NCBI GenBank assembly: GCA_934130935.1
Contig: CAKOYQ010000009.1
Coordinates: 1 to 64,000, forward strand
Source: an uncultured Clostridia bacterium
GTDB taxonomy: Bacteria; Bacillota; Clostridia; TANB77; CAG-508
Length of the DNA stretch: 64,000 nt
Reading direction: 5' to 3'
Made by a program: the position numbers and the translations under genes. How positions within the stretch are numbered: position 1 is the stretch's first letter; each line of letters starts with the position of its first letter. The notes under the pieces are model-generated. The model saw only the letters and a list, made by a program, of their open reading frames with translations, was not told the origin of the DNA and searched no databases. Shown here piece after piece: positions 41,092 to 50,695 of the stretch.

Positions 41092-42846
41092 TTATACTAA
41101 TATACTTTGCATAATTCCTAACATTACAAAAATCCCACTCACAATTGTTATATTAAAATTTCTATTTTCTTTGTTTTTTACAATTATATTATTACTTGAC
41201 AAGCAGAATAATAGTAATGGTAATATTGGAATAATATACCTAGTCTGATATCCTCCAATATTTAGTGAACCTACTGGTGAAAAAGATAAATATAAAACTA
41301 AACTTGTCATTCCATATACAAATAAAAATGTTAATATCATTACCACTTTATTTGAAATTTTAAAATTATAATCATCTTCTGTTATTGCTACATATAACAT
41401 AAATAACATTAATGGAATTAAAACCACTTGACAATTTTCTGTAAAGAATTTGTCATCATGTAACATCTTATACCAATTCATATTTAAAAATGTATTTTTT
41501 ATATGATTTGCTGCTACTTTTATGTCTAATACAGGATTATGTAATATACTGTTTATTTGACCTGATACACTTATATTTCCGGCTGCTCTTGCATCTTCTT
41601 TTATATGTGTATTTTTTACAGTTATAACTCCTAATATTAATATTATTACTGATATTATTGATACTATTGTTATAATTGGTAAATATTTTTTGTTTTTCTT
41701 TAATGTTGCTTTAATAGGTAACATTAAAGCAATACAACCTACTAATATGTATGCCATTGATTTGGCTGTTAACATTAATAAAAATAGTCCTATTAATATG
41801 CCAAAATCTTTAATATTAATTGTTTCTTTTTCATGTTTCAATTTTAAACAATATGCAATAAACATTGCAACTGTTCCTATACAATATCCATCATTTGAAT
41901 ATGTCGCTGCTAATATCAAAGCCATTGGCATTAAAAATATAACTACAAATATATTTTTCTTATAAGGAATTAATTTCAGTGCTATTGTAATTAAAAAAGT
42001 ATAAAAAATCAAATTAAATAGTCTACCCATAATATATATGTCAATTATACTTCCTCCTAATGTTTTGCCTATAAATATTCCTAATGCCGCAAATATATAT
42101 CCTAAGCAATTATAATCTGCTGGAGTTGACGGAATATCAGATTTATTAACATCTTGTGTAATATTAGGTTCATATTTTTTTTCTAAAAATGGATTTATTG
42201 TTGTAAATTTTGATAATTGTGGTAATTGTTCTATACTTGTATCTGTTATTGGATTACTAGCATAATTAAAATTTCCATATGCTATATTAAATGCAGTCAT
42301 AAAATGTTTTTTCTCGTCAATAGCATGATTAAAATTTGTTGATATTGAATATACCATGCCTAAGTTGATTGCTATTAATATAAAGTTTTTTAAGACATTA
42401 TTAGATATATACATCATAACAATAGCTCCCATTAAAACAGCAATCATTCCTATAGACATACCTCTAGATAATAATGGAAATTTGGCTATAACTATACTTG
42501 CAGTAATAATTATTAAAATCCCAACCAACAAATATATATATGTAAAAATTTTTTTATACCTATTTTTTCTAAATGTCTCTATTGACTCTTCGATAAATTT
42601 TTTTCTAAATATTCCTATAAAACTTATTATTGTCACATACATTATTAATCTGCATAAAGAAAAATTGTATGTGATTTTTTGAAAATTCCCACTGACTATC
42701 ATTGGCATATTACTCGCATTACAGTAACAAAGTTCAAATATTATCATTGCAATTATGTATATTGCAAATGTTAAGATATTTATTGCTTTTTCATTAAAAT
42801 TTGGAAGTCTATATTTTCTTTTTTGAATTGAGTTTTGCTCATCCAT
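41092..42846 (-). CDS. DUF2142-like polytopic membrane protein
   Basis: 584 residues with about 12 membrane helices. The motif NHAIDEKKHFMTAFNIAYGN in the first large extracellular loop matches the DUF2142 pattern (Asp-Glu-x-x-His-Phe), a GT-C-like family common in O-antigen and teichoic-acid clusters. Late in the protein, SPVGSLNIGGYQTRYIIPILP resembles the family's conserved end segment. It is probably a glycosyltransferase acting outside the membrane. The ATG follows AAAGGAG. Confidence 0.78.
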   Translation of the reverse strand: MDEQNSIQKRKYRLPNFNEKAINILTFAIYIIAMIIFELCYCNASNMPMIVSGNFQKITYNFSLCRLIMYVTIISFIGIFRKKFIEESIETFRKNRYKKIFTYIYLLVGILIIITASIVIAKFPLLSRGMSIGMIAVLMGAIVMMYISNNVLKNFILIAINLGMVYSISTNFNHAIDEKKHFMTAFNIAYGNFNYASNPITDTSIEQLPQLSKFTTINPFLEKKYEPNITQDVNKSDIPSTPADYNCLGYIFAALGIFIGKTLGGSIIDIYIMGRLFNLIFYTFLITIALKLIPYKKNIFVVIFLMPMALILAATYSNDGYCIGTVAMFIAYCLKLKHEKETINIKDFGILIGLFLLMLTAKSMAYILVGCIALMLPIKATLKKNKKYLPIITIVSIISVIILILGVITVKNTHIKEDARAAGNISVSGQINSILHNPVLDIKVAANHIKNTFLNMNWYKMLHDDKFFTENCQVVLIPLMLFMLYVAITEDDYNFKISNKVVMILTFLFVYGMTSLVLYLSFSPVGSLNIGGYQTRYIIPILPLLLFCLSSNNIIVKNKENRNFNITIVSGIFVMLGIMQSILV

Positions 42847-42857
42847 ATTTTTCTCCT

Positions 42858-44552
42858 TTAATTTATTTTGTTATAATTAATCTTAGGTAAATCAGTATCT
42901 AGTCTATAATTTCTGTTATAATAAGGATCTCCTTTAGCAATTACCTTAGACCATCTTTTTACAAATAGTTCATATTCTTTTGCAAATCTTTTTTGTTTTT
43001 CTGCATTTTCTGTATCTTCTCCTCTTGATTTTGATTCATAATGATATGCCTCAATAAATGGATTATATACAATTAAATATTTAGCAGTTCTAACTTTTAA
43101 ACAAAAGTCAACATCATTGAATGCTACGGCTAATTTTTCATCAAATCCTAGCATGTCTATATATAATTGTTTTCTTATCATAAAACATGCCGCTGTAACT
43201 GCACTTAAATCTTGAACTATATTTATATAATCATCTTTTTGAAAATCTTTTTCTGAAATTTCTCTATTTCTATGTCCAGCTAATCCTCTTGTTCCTATTG
43301 TTACCCCTGCATGTTGTATTGTTTTATCAGGAAAATATAATTTTGCACCACATATTCCAACATCTGGTCTTTGAGCATACATAAGCATTTGCTCCATCCA
43401 ATCTGTAGTTATAAATTCTATGTCATTATTTAACATTACTATATATTCTCCATTTGAACATTCTACACCATAATTTACAATTGCTGAATAATTAAAATAA
43501 TTTATATCATATTTAAACACTTTTATTCTTTTATCTTTTTGAATTATTTTATCATAGTATTCAAATGTTTCTTTATTTTTGCTGTTATTTTCTACAATTA
43601 TTACTTCATAATTTGAATATGTAGACTTTTCCAATGATTTTAATAATTTATCTAAATCATCTATATGATCCATATTGGGAATCACTAATGAAATCAATGG
43701 ATTTCCATTTATTTTGTAATTAATTTTATATTGTCCTTTAAACATTCCATCTTGTATATTATCATATTCAAGATTCATTCTTTTTAAATGTTTTTCTATA
43801 ATTTTCTTTTCGTCTACAATATCAATATTCATATTTTCTTCTGTTTCATGATACAATATTTTTTGTATATGTTCTATTTTTCTTGTTTTTTCACTAACTT
43901 GCAAAAGTATATCATATATTATAGTTTTATTTAAATTTTCTAGCATTTCTTTATGAACTTTTAAAAATGTAGTTTTTACAGCAATAAATCCTCCTATATA
44001 ATTTTGAGAAATTATAGTATCTCTGGCAAATCCTGGCTTAAAATGTGGTTTCATCCTTTGCCCACTTATCATTTTATCATTATCTGAATAAATTAATATA
44101 CTATCTCTGTATTCAATTGATTTTACAAGTTCATACAATGTAAATGGCATCAACTCTATATCTTTACCAATAAAAACAATATAATCACTGTTAGAATTAT
44201 CAATAATATTTTTTATATTATGTTTTTCCAATACCGAAATTTGATATTTGGTATATGTTTGTTCTTCTATGCTTTTTATAAGTTTTTCATTGTCATTACA
44301 TATAATTTCAAATTTTAGATTTTGGCATGACTTATATTCTTTTTGTTTTTCCAATTCTTCATTACTTGGTTCATTATTTGCTATCCATGTCGCATATTCA
44401 TCTAAAATAATTTTTCCAAACCTTATTTTATTAATACAAGTTGAATATAAGCCTTTAAATCCATTGTTTTTTATATATCTTAATACAGATTTAAAATTTG
44501 ATATATTAATTGCTTTTATGACCTTTTTTATTTTTCTTATTAGAGAGCCCAT
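42858..44552 (-). CDS. GT2 glycosyltransferase, long form with N-terminal extension
   Basis: 564 residues. The C-terminal half (about 265-545) is a GT2 catalytic domain: PLISLVIPNMDHIDDLDKLL, VEYGVE-like NYGVECSNGEYIVMLNNDIEF with the acidic metal site NND, and GAKLYFPDKTIQHAGVTIG, typical of rhamnosyltransferase-like enzymes. The N-terminal ~250 residues look like a degenerate second GT domain (ISVLEKHNIK, SDYIVFIGKDIELMPF). It is probably bifunctional or polymer-forming. The start ATG follows AGAGGATG. Confidence 0.83.
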   Translation of the reverse strand: MGSLIRKIKKVIKAINISNFKSVLRYIKNNGFKGLYSTCINKIRFGKIILDEYATWIANNEPSNEELEKQKEYKSCQNLKFEIICNDNEKLIKSIEEQTYTKYQISVLEKHNIKNIIDNSNSDYIVFIGKDIELMPFTLYELVKSIEYRDSILIYSDNDKMISGQRMKPHFKPGFARDTIISQNYIGGFIAVKTTFLKVHKEMLENLNKTIIYDILLQVSEKTRKIEHIQKILYHETEENMNIDIVDEKKIIEKHLKRMNLEYDNIQDGMFKGQYKINYKINGNPLISLVIPNMDHIDDLDKLLKSLEKSTYSNYEVIIVENNSKNKETFEYYDKIIQKDKRIKVFKYDINYFNYSAIVNYGVECSNGEYIVMLNNDIEFITTDWMEQMLMYAQRPDVGICGAKLYFPDKTIQHAGVTIGTRGLAGHRNREISEKDFQKDDYINIVQDLSAVTAACFMIRKQLYIDMLGFDEKLAVAFNDVDFCLKVRTAKYLIVYNPFIEAYHYESKSRGEDTENAEKQKRFAKEYELFVKRWSKVIAKGDPYYNRNYRLDTDLPKINYNKIN

Positions 44553-44571
44553 TATTCATCCTCTTTCTTTA

Positions 44572-46686
44572 TTATTTCTTTATCCCCATTTTTCCTAATA
44601 TATTTTTTACTTTTCTCTTTCCTCTTCTTAAGAATCTATAAACTTTTCCGTGTTCATCTTTATATATAGGCTGTGTTTGAGCTAATTCTTGTGAAGTTTT
44701 AATTGATTCTTCACTTGCCAAAAAAGCTTCCTTTTTATATAATTTTTCTATTTGTGGTAAATTATTATAATCTGTTTCTAACATATCTTTTACAGCCTTT
44801 AAGAAATATTCATAGCCTTCTTCTAAAGGATATGATTTCATAAATTCCTTACCAAATTCAGACATTTTTTTTGCAATATCTGGATTATCAATTATATATG
44901 CTATTGCACTTGCTATTGCTTCTGGTGTTGGTTGTGCTAATAACACTCCTTCGTCAGGCAAATCATATATGTTATTTTCTTTATATAGCTCTACTACTGG
45001 TAATCCTGCTGCCATCATTTCAAATGGTATTCTTGATGGATTTGATGCACTCATACACAAACCTACTTTACATTTATTATATAATTCATTACATTGTTTA
45101 ATTGGAATTATATTTAAGTTTTTACATTCAAATTCAAAAGTAGCTGGCATATTAGAACCATATAAATATATTTGTATATCAGGTTTCATAGCTTTTAATA
45201 TCTTCAAGGCTTTTAATCCTATGTAATCACATCTTCTTGGTTTTTCCGGTTGATATACATAGCATATTGCATTTTCTTTTTTTACATTTTCTAGTGGCTT
45301 ATATGTATTCAAATCAGCTCCAAATGGAAAATATTCTGCAGGTTGGTTAAATTCTGCTTGCATTTTATGTGATAACCATTTTCCTATTGTTACAGGTAAA
45401 AATCCATATCTATAAGAATTTTCTGTAATTAAATATTGATCACCCATTGGGAAAAACCATGGCTCATAATCTTGTATAAAATATGCTTTTTTCTTTGCTG
45501 GTAGTTTCTTTACAAATTCAACTGTCTGCCATCCTGTTGCAAACATTAAATCATAATCTTTTTTTATATCAAATCCAACATATACTCCTGCTGTACATGG
45601 TTCATACCAGTCATTTATCTTTTGTCTTACTATTTCTGAAGTTGATACACCATCTTCTTCAAAAAACAAATCACATTCATAACCTGCTCTTATTAATGCA
45701 TTTACATTTTGAATAATTGTTCTATGTCCACCTGATCCCTTTCCTGGATGAGGTATTACCCATGCAATTTTCTTTTTTCCATTATCTTTTTGTGGCAATG
45801 ATGCCTGCATTAAATCTCTTCTCATTTGTTGTTTCTTTTTAATTTCTTCTGGTAATTCATATAAACTAGATATTTCATCTTGTATTCTACAAATTTCTCC
45901 ATATTCAATTTCTGCTTTTATATCAGTACATACAGAGCTTCCATGTTTTCTATAATAGTTTAGTGCATTAGTATTCCAACTTATTTTTCCGTTTTTTAAT
46001 ACATTATAGTAAATATACCAATCTCCGGCTACTCTGAATTCTCCTGCTTTTTCAAATATTTCAGAATAATCTTGTTTTTTCCACATTACACTTGATACAT
46101 TTAATATTGTGTTTGTTACACTTAAATGGTTTATTATCTCTTCTTTTCCTGTCCATATATAAGATTTATTCCATTCTCCTGTTCTACACATGTCATACCA
46201 ATCATCACATCTTGAACGAATAAGGTTATTTTCTCCATCAATTTTTGCAGATTCACAATATGATAAAACCATTTCCGGATCATCAAATGGTTTTATTAAT
46301 TCCTCTACGAAATTATCTTCAGCAGAATCATCTGCCTCTGCAATCCAAACAAATTCTCCAGTTGCTATATCAAATCCTTTTTTCCATTGTTTAAATACAC
46401 AACCACCACTATTTTTTTCGTTAATAATAAATTGTACCTTTATTTCAGGATATTCCTTTTTTATTTTTTCTATCTTATCATTTATAACTTGTACACTATT
46501 GTCTGTAGAACAATCATCTAAAATAATTAGTTCATATATTGGGTAAGTTTGCATTAATATTGAATCTATTCTTTCTATTATGTAATTAGCATAATTATAA
46601 TTAGGTATTATAACACTTACCTTTTTAGGATTTTCTATCTTTAATTTTTTCTTTTGATTTTTGTATATATCAATTTTCTTACTCAT
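44572..46686 (-). CDS. Two-domain glycosyltransferase: GT2 plus WsaF-like GT4
   Basis: 704 residues. Residues 20-290 form a GT2 domain (VSVIIPNYNYANYIIERIDS, LDDCSTDNS, EADDSAEDNF). Residues 305-640 form a GT-B domain like the rhamnosyltransferase WsaF: AWVIPHPGKGSGGHRTIIQN, ATGWQTVEFV, QDYEPWFFPMGD and SNPSRIPFEMMAAGLPVVEL. One protein would thus add two different linkages to the growing chain. The C terminus is short and basic. It is encoded between the long GT2 and the WbdD-like gene. Confidence 0.87.
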   Translation of the reverse strand: MSKKIDIYKNQKKKLKIENPKKVSVIIPNYNYANYIIERIDSILMQTYPIYELIILDDCSTDNSVQVINDKIEKIKKEYPEIKVQFIINEKNSGGCVFKQWKKGFDIATGEFVWIAEADDSAEDNFVEELIKPFDDPEMVLSYCESAKIDGENNLIRSRCDDWYDMCRTGEWNKSYIWTGKEEIINHLSVTNTILNVSSVMWKKQDYSEIFEKAGEFRVAGDWYIYYNVLKNGKISWNTNALNYYRKHGSSVCTDIKAEIEYGEICRIQDEISSLYELPEEIKKKQQMRRDLMQASLPQKDNGKKKIAWVIPHPGKGSGGHRTIIQNVNALIRAGYECDLFFEEDGVSTSEIVRQKINDWYEPCTAGVYVGFDIKKDYDLMFATGWQTVEFVKKLPAKKKAYFIQDYEPWFFPMGDQYLITENSYRYGFLPVTIGKWLSHKMQAEFNQPAEYFPFGADLNTYKPLENVKKENAICYVYQPEKPRRCDYIGLKALKILKAMKPDIQIYLYGSNMPATFEFECKNLNIIPIKQCNELYNKCKVGLCMSASNPSRIPFEMMAAGLPVVELYKENNIYDLPDEGVLLAQPTPEAIASAIAYIIDNPDIAKKMSEFGKEFMKSYPLEEGYEYFLKAVKDMLETDYNNLPQIEKLYKKEAFLASEESIKTSQELAQTQPIYKDEHGKVYRFLRRGKRKVKNILGKMGIKK

Positions 46687-46706
46687 ATATAAACATCCTT
46701 TCTGTA

Positions 46707-48332
46707 CTATTTAATAATTTTCTTTATTTTTCTTTTTACCTTATTATAAAATGTATTGTTTATTTCATTTTGAAGTTTATTTTTTTCTTTGTTTATTTTA
46801 TTTATCTCATCTTGTAATTGTTTATTTGTTTCTTTTAAATTGTTATTTTCAAGTTGTTGTGCTTCAAATCTTTCATTTAAATTTTTTATTTCGGTTTGTT
46901 GTGCTTCACTTCTTAATTGTAAGTTGCTTAACTCTTGTTTAGTTGCATCTATATTAAAATTATGATTTTGAGAGTAAAACTCCCATACAGTATCATCTCT
47001 AATTTTTTCTTGAATTTTATTGTCTAGTTGCTCAAACAATTTCAAATATTGCCTTAAATTATATTTATCAAATAATTTTTCTATTGATATAAATCTCCTT
47101 AATGATATTGTATATATTATTGATCTATATAATATGTATTCAACTGGTAAATTAGGTTCATTCCATTCTTGATCAAAGAAATAAAATTGATTATCAATTA
47201 AAAAACAATTTTTTAATGTCATATCCCACATTCCATTTTTTACAAAATTCAAATCTTGTATAATGCTTTTATCCTTAACTTCAACCTCATATTTCCCAAA
47301 TACTGTGTTTTCATAATTGTTTTCTTTATATGTTTTTACAGATATTTGTTTTATATAATTTTTTATAATATTGTCAAATTCTTCTACTTGTCCTTTTTCT
47401 AATTTTTCCGTTAATACATTATTTAATAGATATTTTTGTTCTATATATTTGCTTTTTATTTTATCCTCGTCTATATAATCTACAGTTTTTATATTATTTT
47501 CTTGTAATATTTTGATGTTATTTTTTATATTTTCATAATGCTCTTCTGCTTTTTCATTTACAATTTGTTTTTCTACATAAGTATTTGATATTTTGGTTAT
47601 TAATCTGTATTTTTCTTTTCTTAGATTGTTAAATGATATATAATTATATGTAGTATCATATTCTTTTTCTTTCTTTATTACTTCTACTAAAAATGAATTT
47701 GCAAAAAAGGTAAACATATCTTTATCTGTTTTTAATATCTCTCTAAATACATCAATTTCATTAAATAATATATCTGATTTTTCAGTATAATATGGATTAT
47801 ATTTATCAATACTGTTATATTCTGGTAATGCATCATCTGAAAATATAACATTAGGTCTTCTATAATCAGGAAGTGGATAATAAAATCTTGTTTTATATCC
47901 TATTTCATTTAATTGTGTTTCTATATATCTTTTGGTATATGTCTCAATTTTTTCATATTCGTTATTATATCCCAATAAACTTGTAAATTTCTTTTCTAAT
48001 ATGTTCTCAGGATTTCCTGCCCAAAATCTTAATCCAAACTTGTTATCTACTGCTAACAAAATTCTTCCATCCATCTCTAAAAAAGCTTCTAATCTTCTAA
48101 CTAGATTTTTCAAATTTATTTTTTCATTTTCATTTATTCCTATTAATATTATTATATCAAACTTTGCATCTATATTTTCTAACTCTTCTATTTTGCTAAT
48201 TTTTTGAATACTAGAACATTTATCAATTAAAAATTTTGTTAATTCTTCACTTTTATTTCCCACTTCTAATACTTTTTGTGTTTTATTAAATGGATACCAG
48301 TTTAATATATTAGGGCTTTGAAATATTTCCAA
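46707..48332 (-). CDS. Methyltransferase/kinase-like/coiled-coil protein, WbdD-like chain terminator
   Basis: 541 residues. Residues 1-215 resemble a class I SAM-methyltransferase: VLEVGNKSEEL as a degenerate motif I, FLEMDGRILLAVDNKFGLRF, and YYPLPDYRRPNVIFSD. Residues 220-455 look like a protein/sugar-kinase fold, with DMTLKNCFLIDNQFYFFDQEW as catalytic loop (Asp...Asn) and metal-binding Asp. Residues 465-530 are a strong coiled coil (NLNERFEAQQLENNNLKETN). The order matches E. coli WbdD, which caps O-antigen chains and sets their length. It starts at TTG after GGAGGG and is followed at once by the Wzt-like gene. Motif I lacks the usual GxGxG, so methyl transfer is uncertain. Confidence 0.65.
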   Translation of the reverse strand: MEIFQSPNILNWYPFNKTQKVLEVGNKSEELTKFLIDKCSSIQKISKIEELENIDAKFDIIILIGINENEKINLKNLVRRLEAFLEMDGRILLAVDNKFGLRFWAGNPENILEKKFTSLLGYNNEYEKIETYTKRYIETQLNEIGYKTRFYYPLPDYRRPNVIFSDDALPEYNSIDKYNPYYTEKSDILFNEIDVFREILKTDKDMFTFFANSFLVEVIKKEKEYDTTYNYISFNNLRKEKYRLITKISNTYVEKQIVNEKAEEHYENIKNNIKILQENNIKTVDYIDEDKIKSKYIEQKYLLNNVLTEKLEKGQVEEFDNIIKNYIKQISVKTYKENNYENTVFGKYEVEVKDKSIIQDLNFVKNGMWDMTLKNCFLIDNQFYFFDQEWNEPNLPVEYILYRSIIYTISLRRFISIEKLFDKYNLRQYLKLFEQLDNKIQEKIRDDTVWEFYSQNHNFNIDATKQELSNLQLRSEAQQTEIKNLNERFEAQQLENNNLKETNKQLQDEINKINKEKNKLQNEINNTFYNKVKRKIKKIIK

Positions 48333-48358
48333 CTTTTTCCCTCCTTGAATTGAAATTT

Positions 48359-49693
48359 TTATCTTTCTACTTTTTCTACTTTTATCTTAGAGTCTAGCCT
48401 CATTAATCCTACTGTATCTTTTGTTGATAATACTTCAATTAATAATGCATCATATTTTCTATTTAATACTTCCAATTCTCCTTTATGATTGAAATGTGTA
48501 CAACTAAATGATAATGTATATTTACCTGGTGCTACATTTATAACTTGTTTGAATTCTGCTGTTACTATATCACCTTTTTTATATTCTCCTGTAGCTACCT
48601 TTTCTATCAATGTATTAGTTCCTGCCATTTCCAATCCTTTAAAGTCCTTAACTGTCATTGTAAATATAGGTTCTTTAACATCTTGTTTAAATAGAATCTT
48701 TGATTTTAAAACTACCGTTTTATCATTTTCTAATACTGAAATATAATTTCCATTCTCATCAAACATACCATAGTCTATTACCTGTGCTGCACCATTTCCA
48801 TAATCTATTAAATTAGGATTTTCATTAAAATGTGTTTTCCATTCTTCTCCAATTACTTCTTCATTGCTTTTATAATTTGGATTTTCTTCAAGTATTTGAC
48901 TGTCTGTTTGAAGTCCTGTTTTGCTTTGTTTTTCATCTAATCCAACTATAATTTTCTTATATTTTTCTACTCCTTCTTTTACATCCCCATCGAATATCTT
49001 TCTTCCAGAGTCTATTATTATTGTTCTTGTACAGTTTCTTAAAATATCAGTAATGCTATGTGTTACAAACAATATTGTTTTTCCACTTTCTTTAAATTGT
49101 TGAAATTTCTTAAAACATTTTAATTGAAAAGACATATCTCCTACAGATAATACTTCATCAACTATTAGTATGTCTGGGTCAACATTTATTGCACAAGCAA
49201 ATGCAAGTCTAGCAAACATTCCTGATGAATATGTTTTTACTGGTTGATATAAATGATCACCAATATCCGCAAATTCTATAATCTCTTGTTCACGACTTTT
49301 TATTTCCTCATTAGTTAACCCCATAACTTGCCCATGTTGATAAATATTTTCATATCCTGTTAATTCTTGATTAAATGCTGTTCCTAATTCTAGTAATGAG
49401 CTTATTTTTCCTTTTGCTTCAATGGTACCAGAAGTTGGAGTAACTACACCTGTAATCATTTTTAATAATGTTGATTTTCCAGCTCCATTTTTTCCTAATA
49501 CACCTAGTACTTCTCCTTTTTTTACTTCTAAATTAAAGTTATGCATGGCTTCAAAAACCCCATGTCTTTCTACTGCTGGAAATAATGTTTCTATTATTCT
49601 ATCTTTCTTTCTAGCAAACATTTTATACCCTTTTGAAAGTCCCTCAATTTTTAATACCACTTCTGATGACTTCTCATTCTTTTCATTATTCAT
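48359..49693 (-). CDS. Polysaccharide ABC transporter ATPase, Wzt-like with C-terminal domain
   Basis: 444 residues. The ATPase domain (about 10-255) has Walker A GKNGAGKST, the signature YSSGMFARLAFA and Walker B PDILIVDEVLSVGD. After a linker, residues 290-444 form a beta-rich domain (YISVLENDKTVVLKSKILF, YTLSFSCTHF) placed as the carbohydrate-binding domain of E. coli O9a Wzt, which recognises the capped end of the glycan. TagH-type exporters are the alternative, but they lack this exact layout. It would work with the permease at 52721..53515. The start ATG follows AAAGGAG. Confidence 0.9.
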   Translation of the reverse strand: MNNEKNEKSSEVVLKIEGLSKGYKMFARKKDRIIETLFPAVERHGVFEAMHNFNLEVKKGEVLGVLGKNGAGKSTLLKMITGVVTPTSGTIEAKGKISSLLELGTAFNQELTGYENIYQHGQVMGLTNEEIKSREQEIIEFADIGDHLYQPVKTYSSGMFARLAFACAINVDPDILIVDEVLSVGDMSFQLKCFKKFQQFKESGKTILFVTHSITDILRNCTRTIIIDSGRKIFDGDVKEGVEKYKKIIVGLDEKQSKTGLQTDSQILEENPNYKSNEEVIGEEWKTHFNENPNLIDYGNGAAQVIDYGMFDENGNYISVLENDKTVVLKSKILFKQDVKEPIFTMTVKDFKGLEMAGTNTLIEKVATGEYKKGDIVTAEFKQVINVAPGKYTLSFSCTHFNHKGELEVLNRKYDALLIEVLSTKDTVGLMRLDSKIKVEKVER

Positions 49694-49702
49694 ATTTCTG
49701 TT

Positions 49703-50695
49703 TTATCTCCTTTTTAGTAATTTTAGTATCTCATATCTTATTTTAAATATACCTCTACCGATAAATGGCATATTCATAATAATAAAGTTTTCAATGTAGT
49801 ATATTGGTGTTTCTGTTTTGTACAATTTATGGAATATCCCCCAACCTTTAAAGTTAATATTTTTTTTATTTTTTATGTCATTAAAATAATTAAATGCCTT
49901 TTTATTTTGTTCTTGTAACTCTTTAGAAAACTTGTCCTTATTATTTACATATGTTCCAAAGACCCCTAATTTTACATTTATAAATAATTCTCTTACTTGC
50001 TCTAATTTTTCAAATCCATGAGATATTTTGTTTGTTCCAACTTGATTATTGCCATGTTGTCTATACTTAATATATTTTTCTGGCATATATGTCAATTTCC
50101 CATTTAAAGCTACTATAAGACCAATCCAATGATCATGTATTAAATATTTAGATTCTGTTGGTATTGGTATTATCTTTTTAATAAATTCTTTTTTTGACAA
50201 TACCGTACATCCTGTTACACAATTATATAAATAATTTACTTTATAACTATCTATGTATTTGTTTATTTTTCTATTTAACAACATAAAATCACCAAATGAT
50301 GAATATAATGTTTCTAATTTTTCATCAACAACTTCTAAATCTCCAAATACCAAATCTGCATTTTGTTTTTTTAATGTTTCGATTGATTTTTCTACTTTTA
50401 ATGGTAACCATACATCATCTTGGTCTGCTAACATATAAAATTCGTCTTCTACTTTTTCTAACAAAAACTCTATATTTTTTACTACTCCTCTATTTTCTTT
50501 ATTTAAATATATTTCTATTCTACTGTCTTTTTTTCTATATTCTTCTAAAATTTGAGGTGTAGAATCTTTTGATGCATCATCTGATATTATTAATCTTATA
50601 TTTTTATATGTTTGGTTTAGTATACTTTCTATTTGTTCTTTCAAATATTTTTCTCCATTGTATGTTGCCATTAATATATCTATTTTCTCTTCCAT
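49703..50695 (-). CDS. GT2 glycosyltransferase, RfbF-like
   Basis: 330 residues: IDILMATYNGEKYLKEQIES, LIISDDASKDSTPQIL, and LADQDDVWLPLKVEKS with the DQDD metal-binding motif. The pattern is characteristic of rhamnosyl- and galactosyltransferases of O-antigen clusters. The C-terminal part has HDHWIGLIVALNGKL and RQHGNNQVG. It resembles 53680..54657 throughout, so the two are paralogues. It overlaps the preceding gene by one base (TAATG). Confidence 0.87.
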   Translation of the reverse strand: MEEKIDILMATYNGEKYLKEQIESILNQTYKNIRLIISDDASKDSTPQILEEYRKKDSRIEIYLNKENRGVVKNIEFLLEKVEDEFYMLADQDDVWLPLKVEKSIETLKKQNADLVFGDLEVVDEKLETLYSSFGDFMLLNRKINKYIDSYKVNYLYNCVTGCTVLSKKEFIKKIIPIPTESKYLIHDHWIGLIVALNGKLTYMPEKYIKYRQHGNNQVGTNKISHGFEKLEQVRELFINVKLGVFGTYVNNKDKFSKELQEQNKKAFNYFNDIKNKKNINFKGWGIFHKLYKTETPIYYIENFIIMNMPFIGRGIFKIRYEILKLLKRR

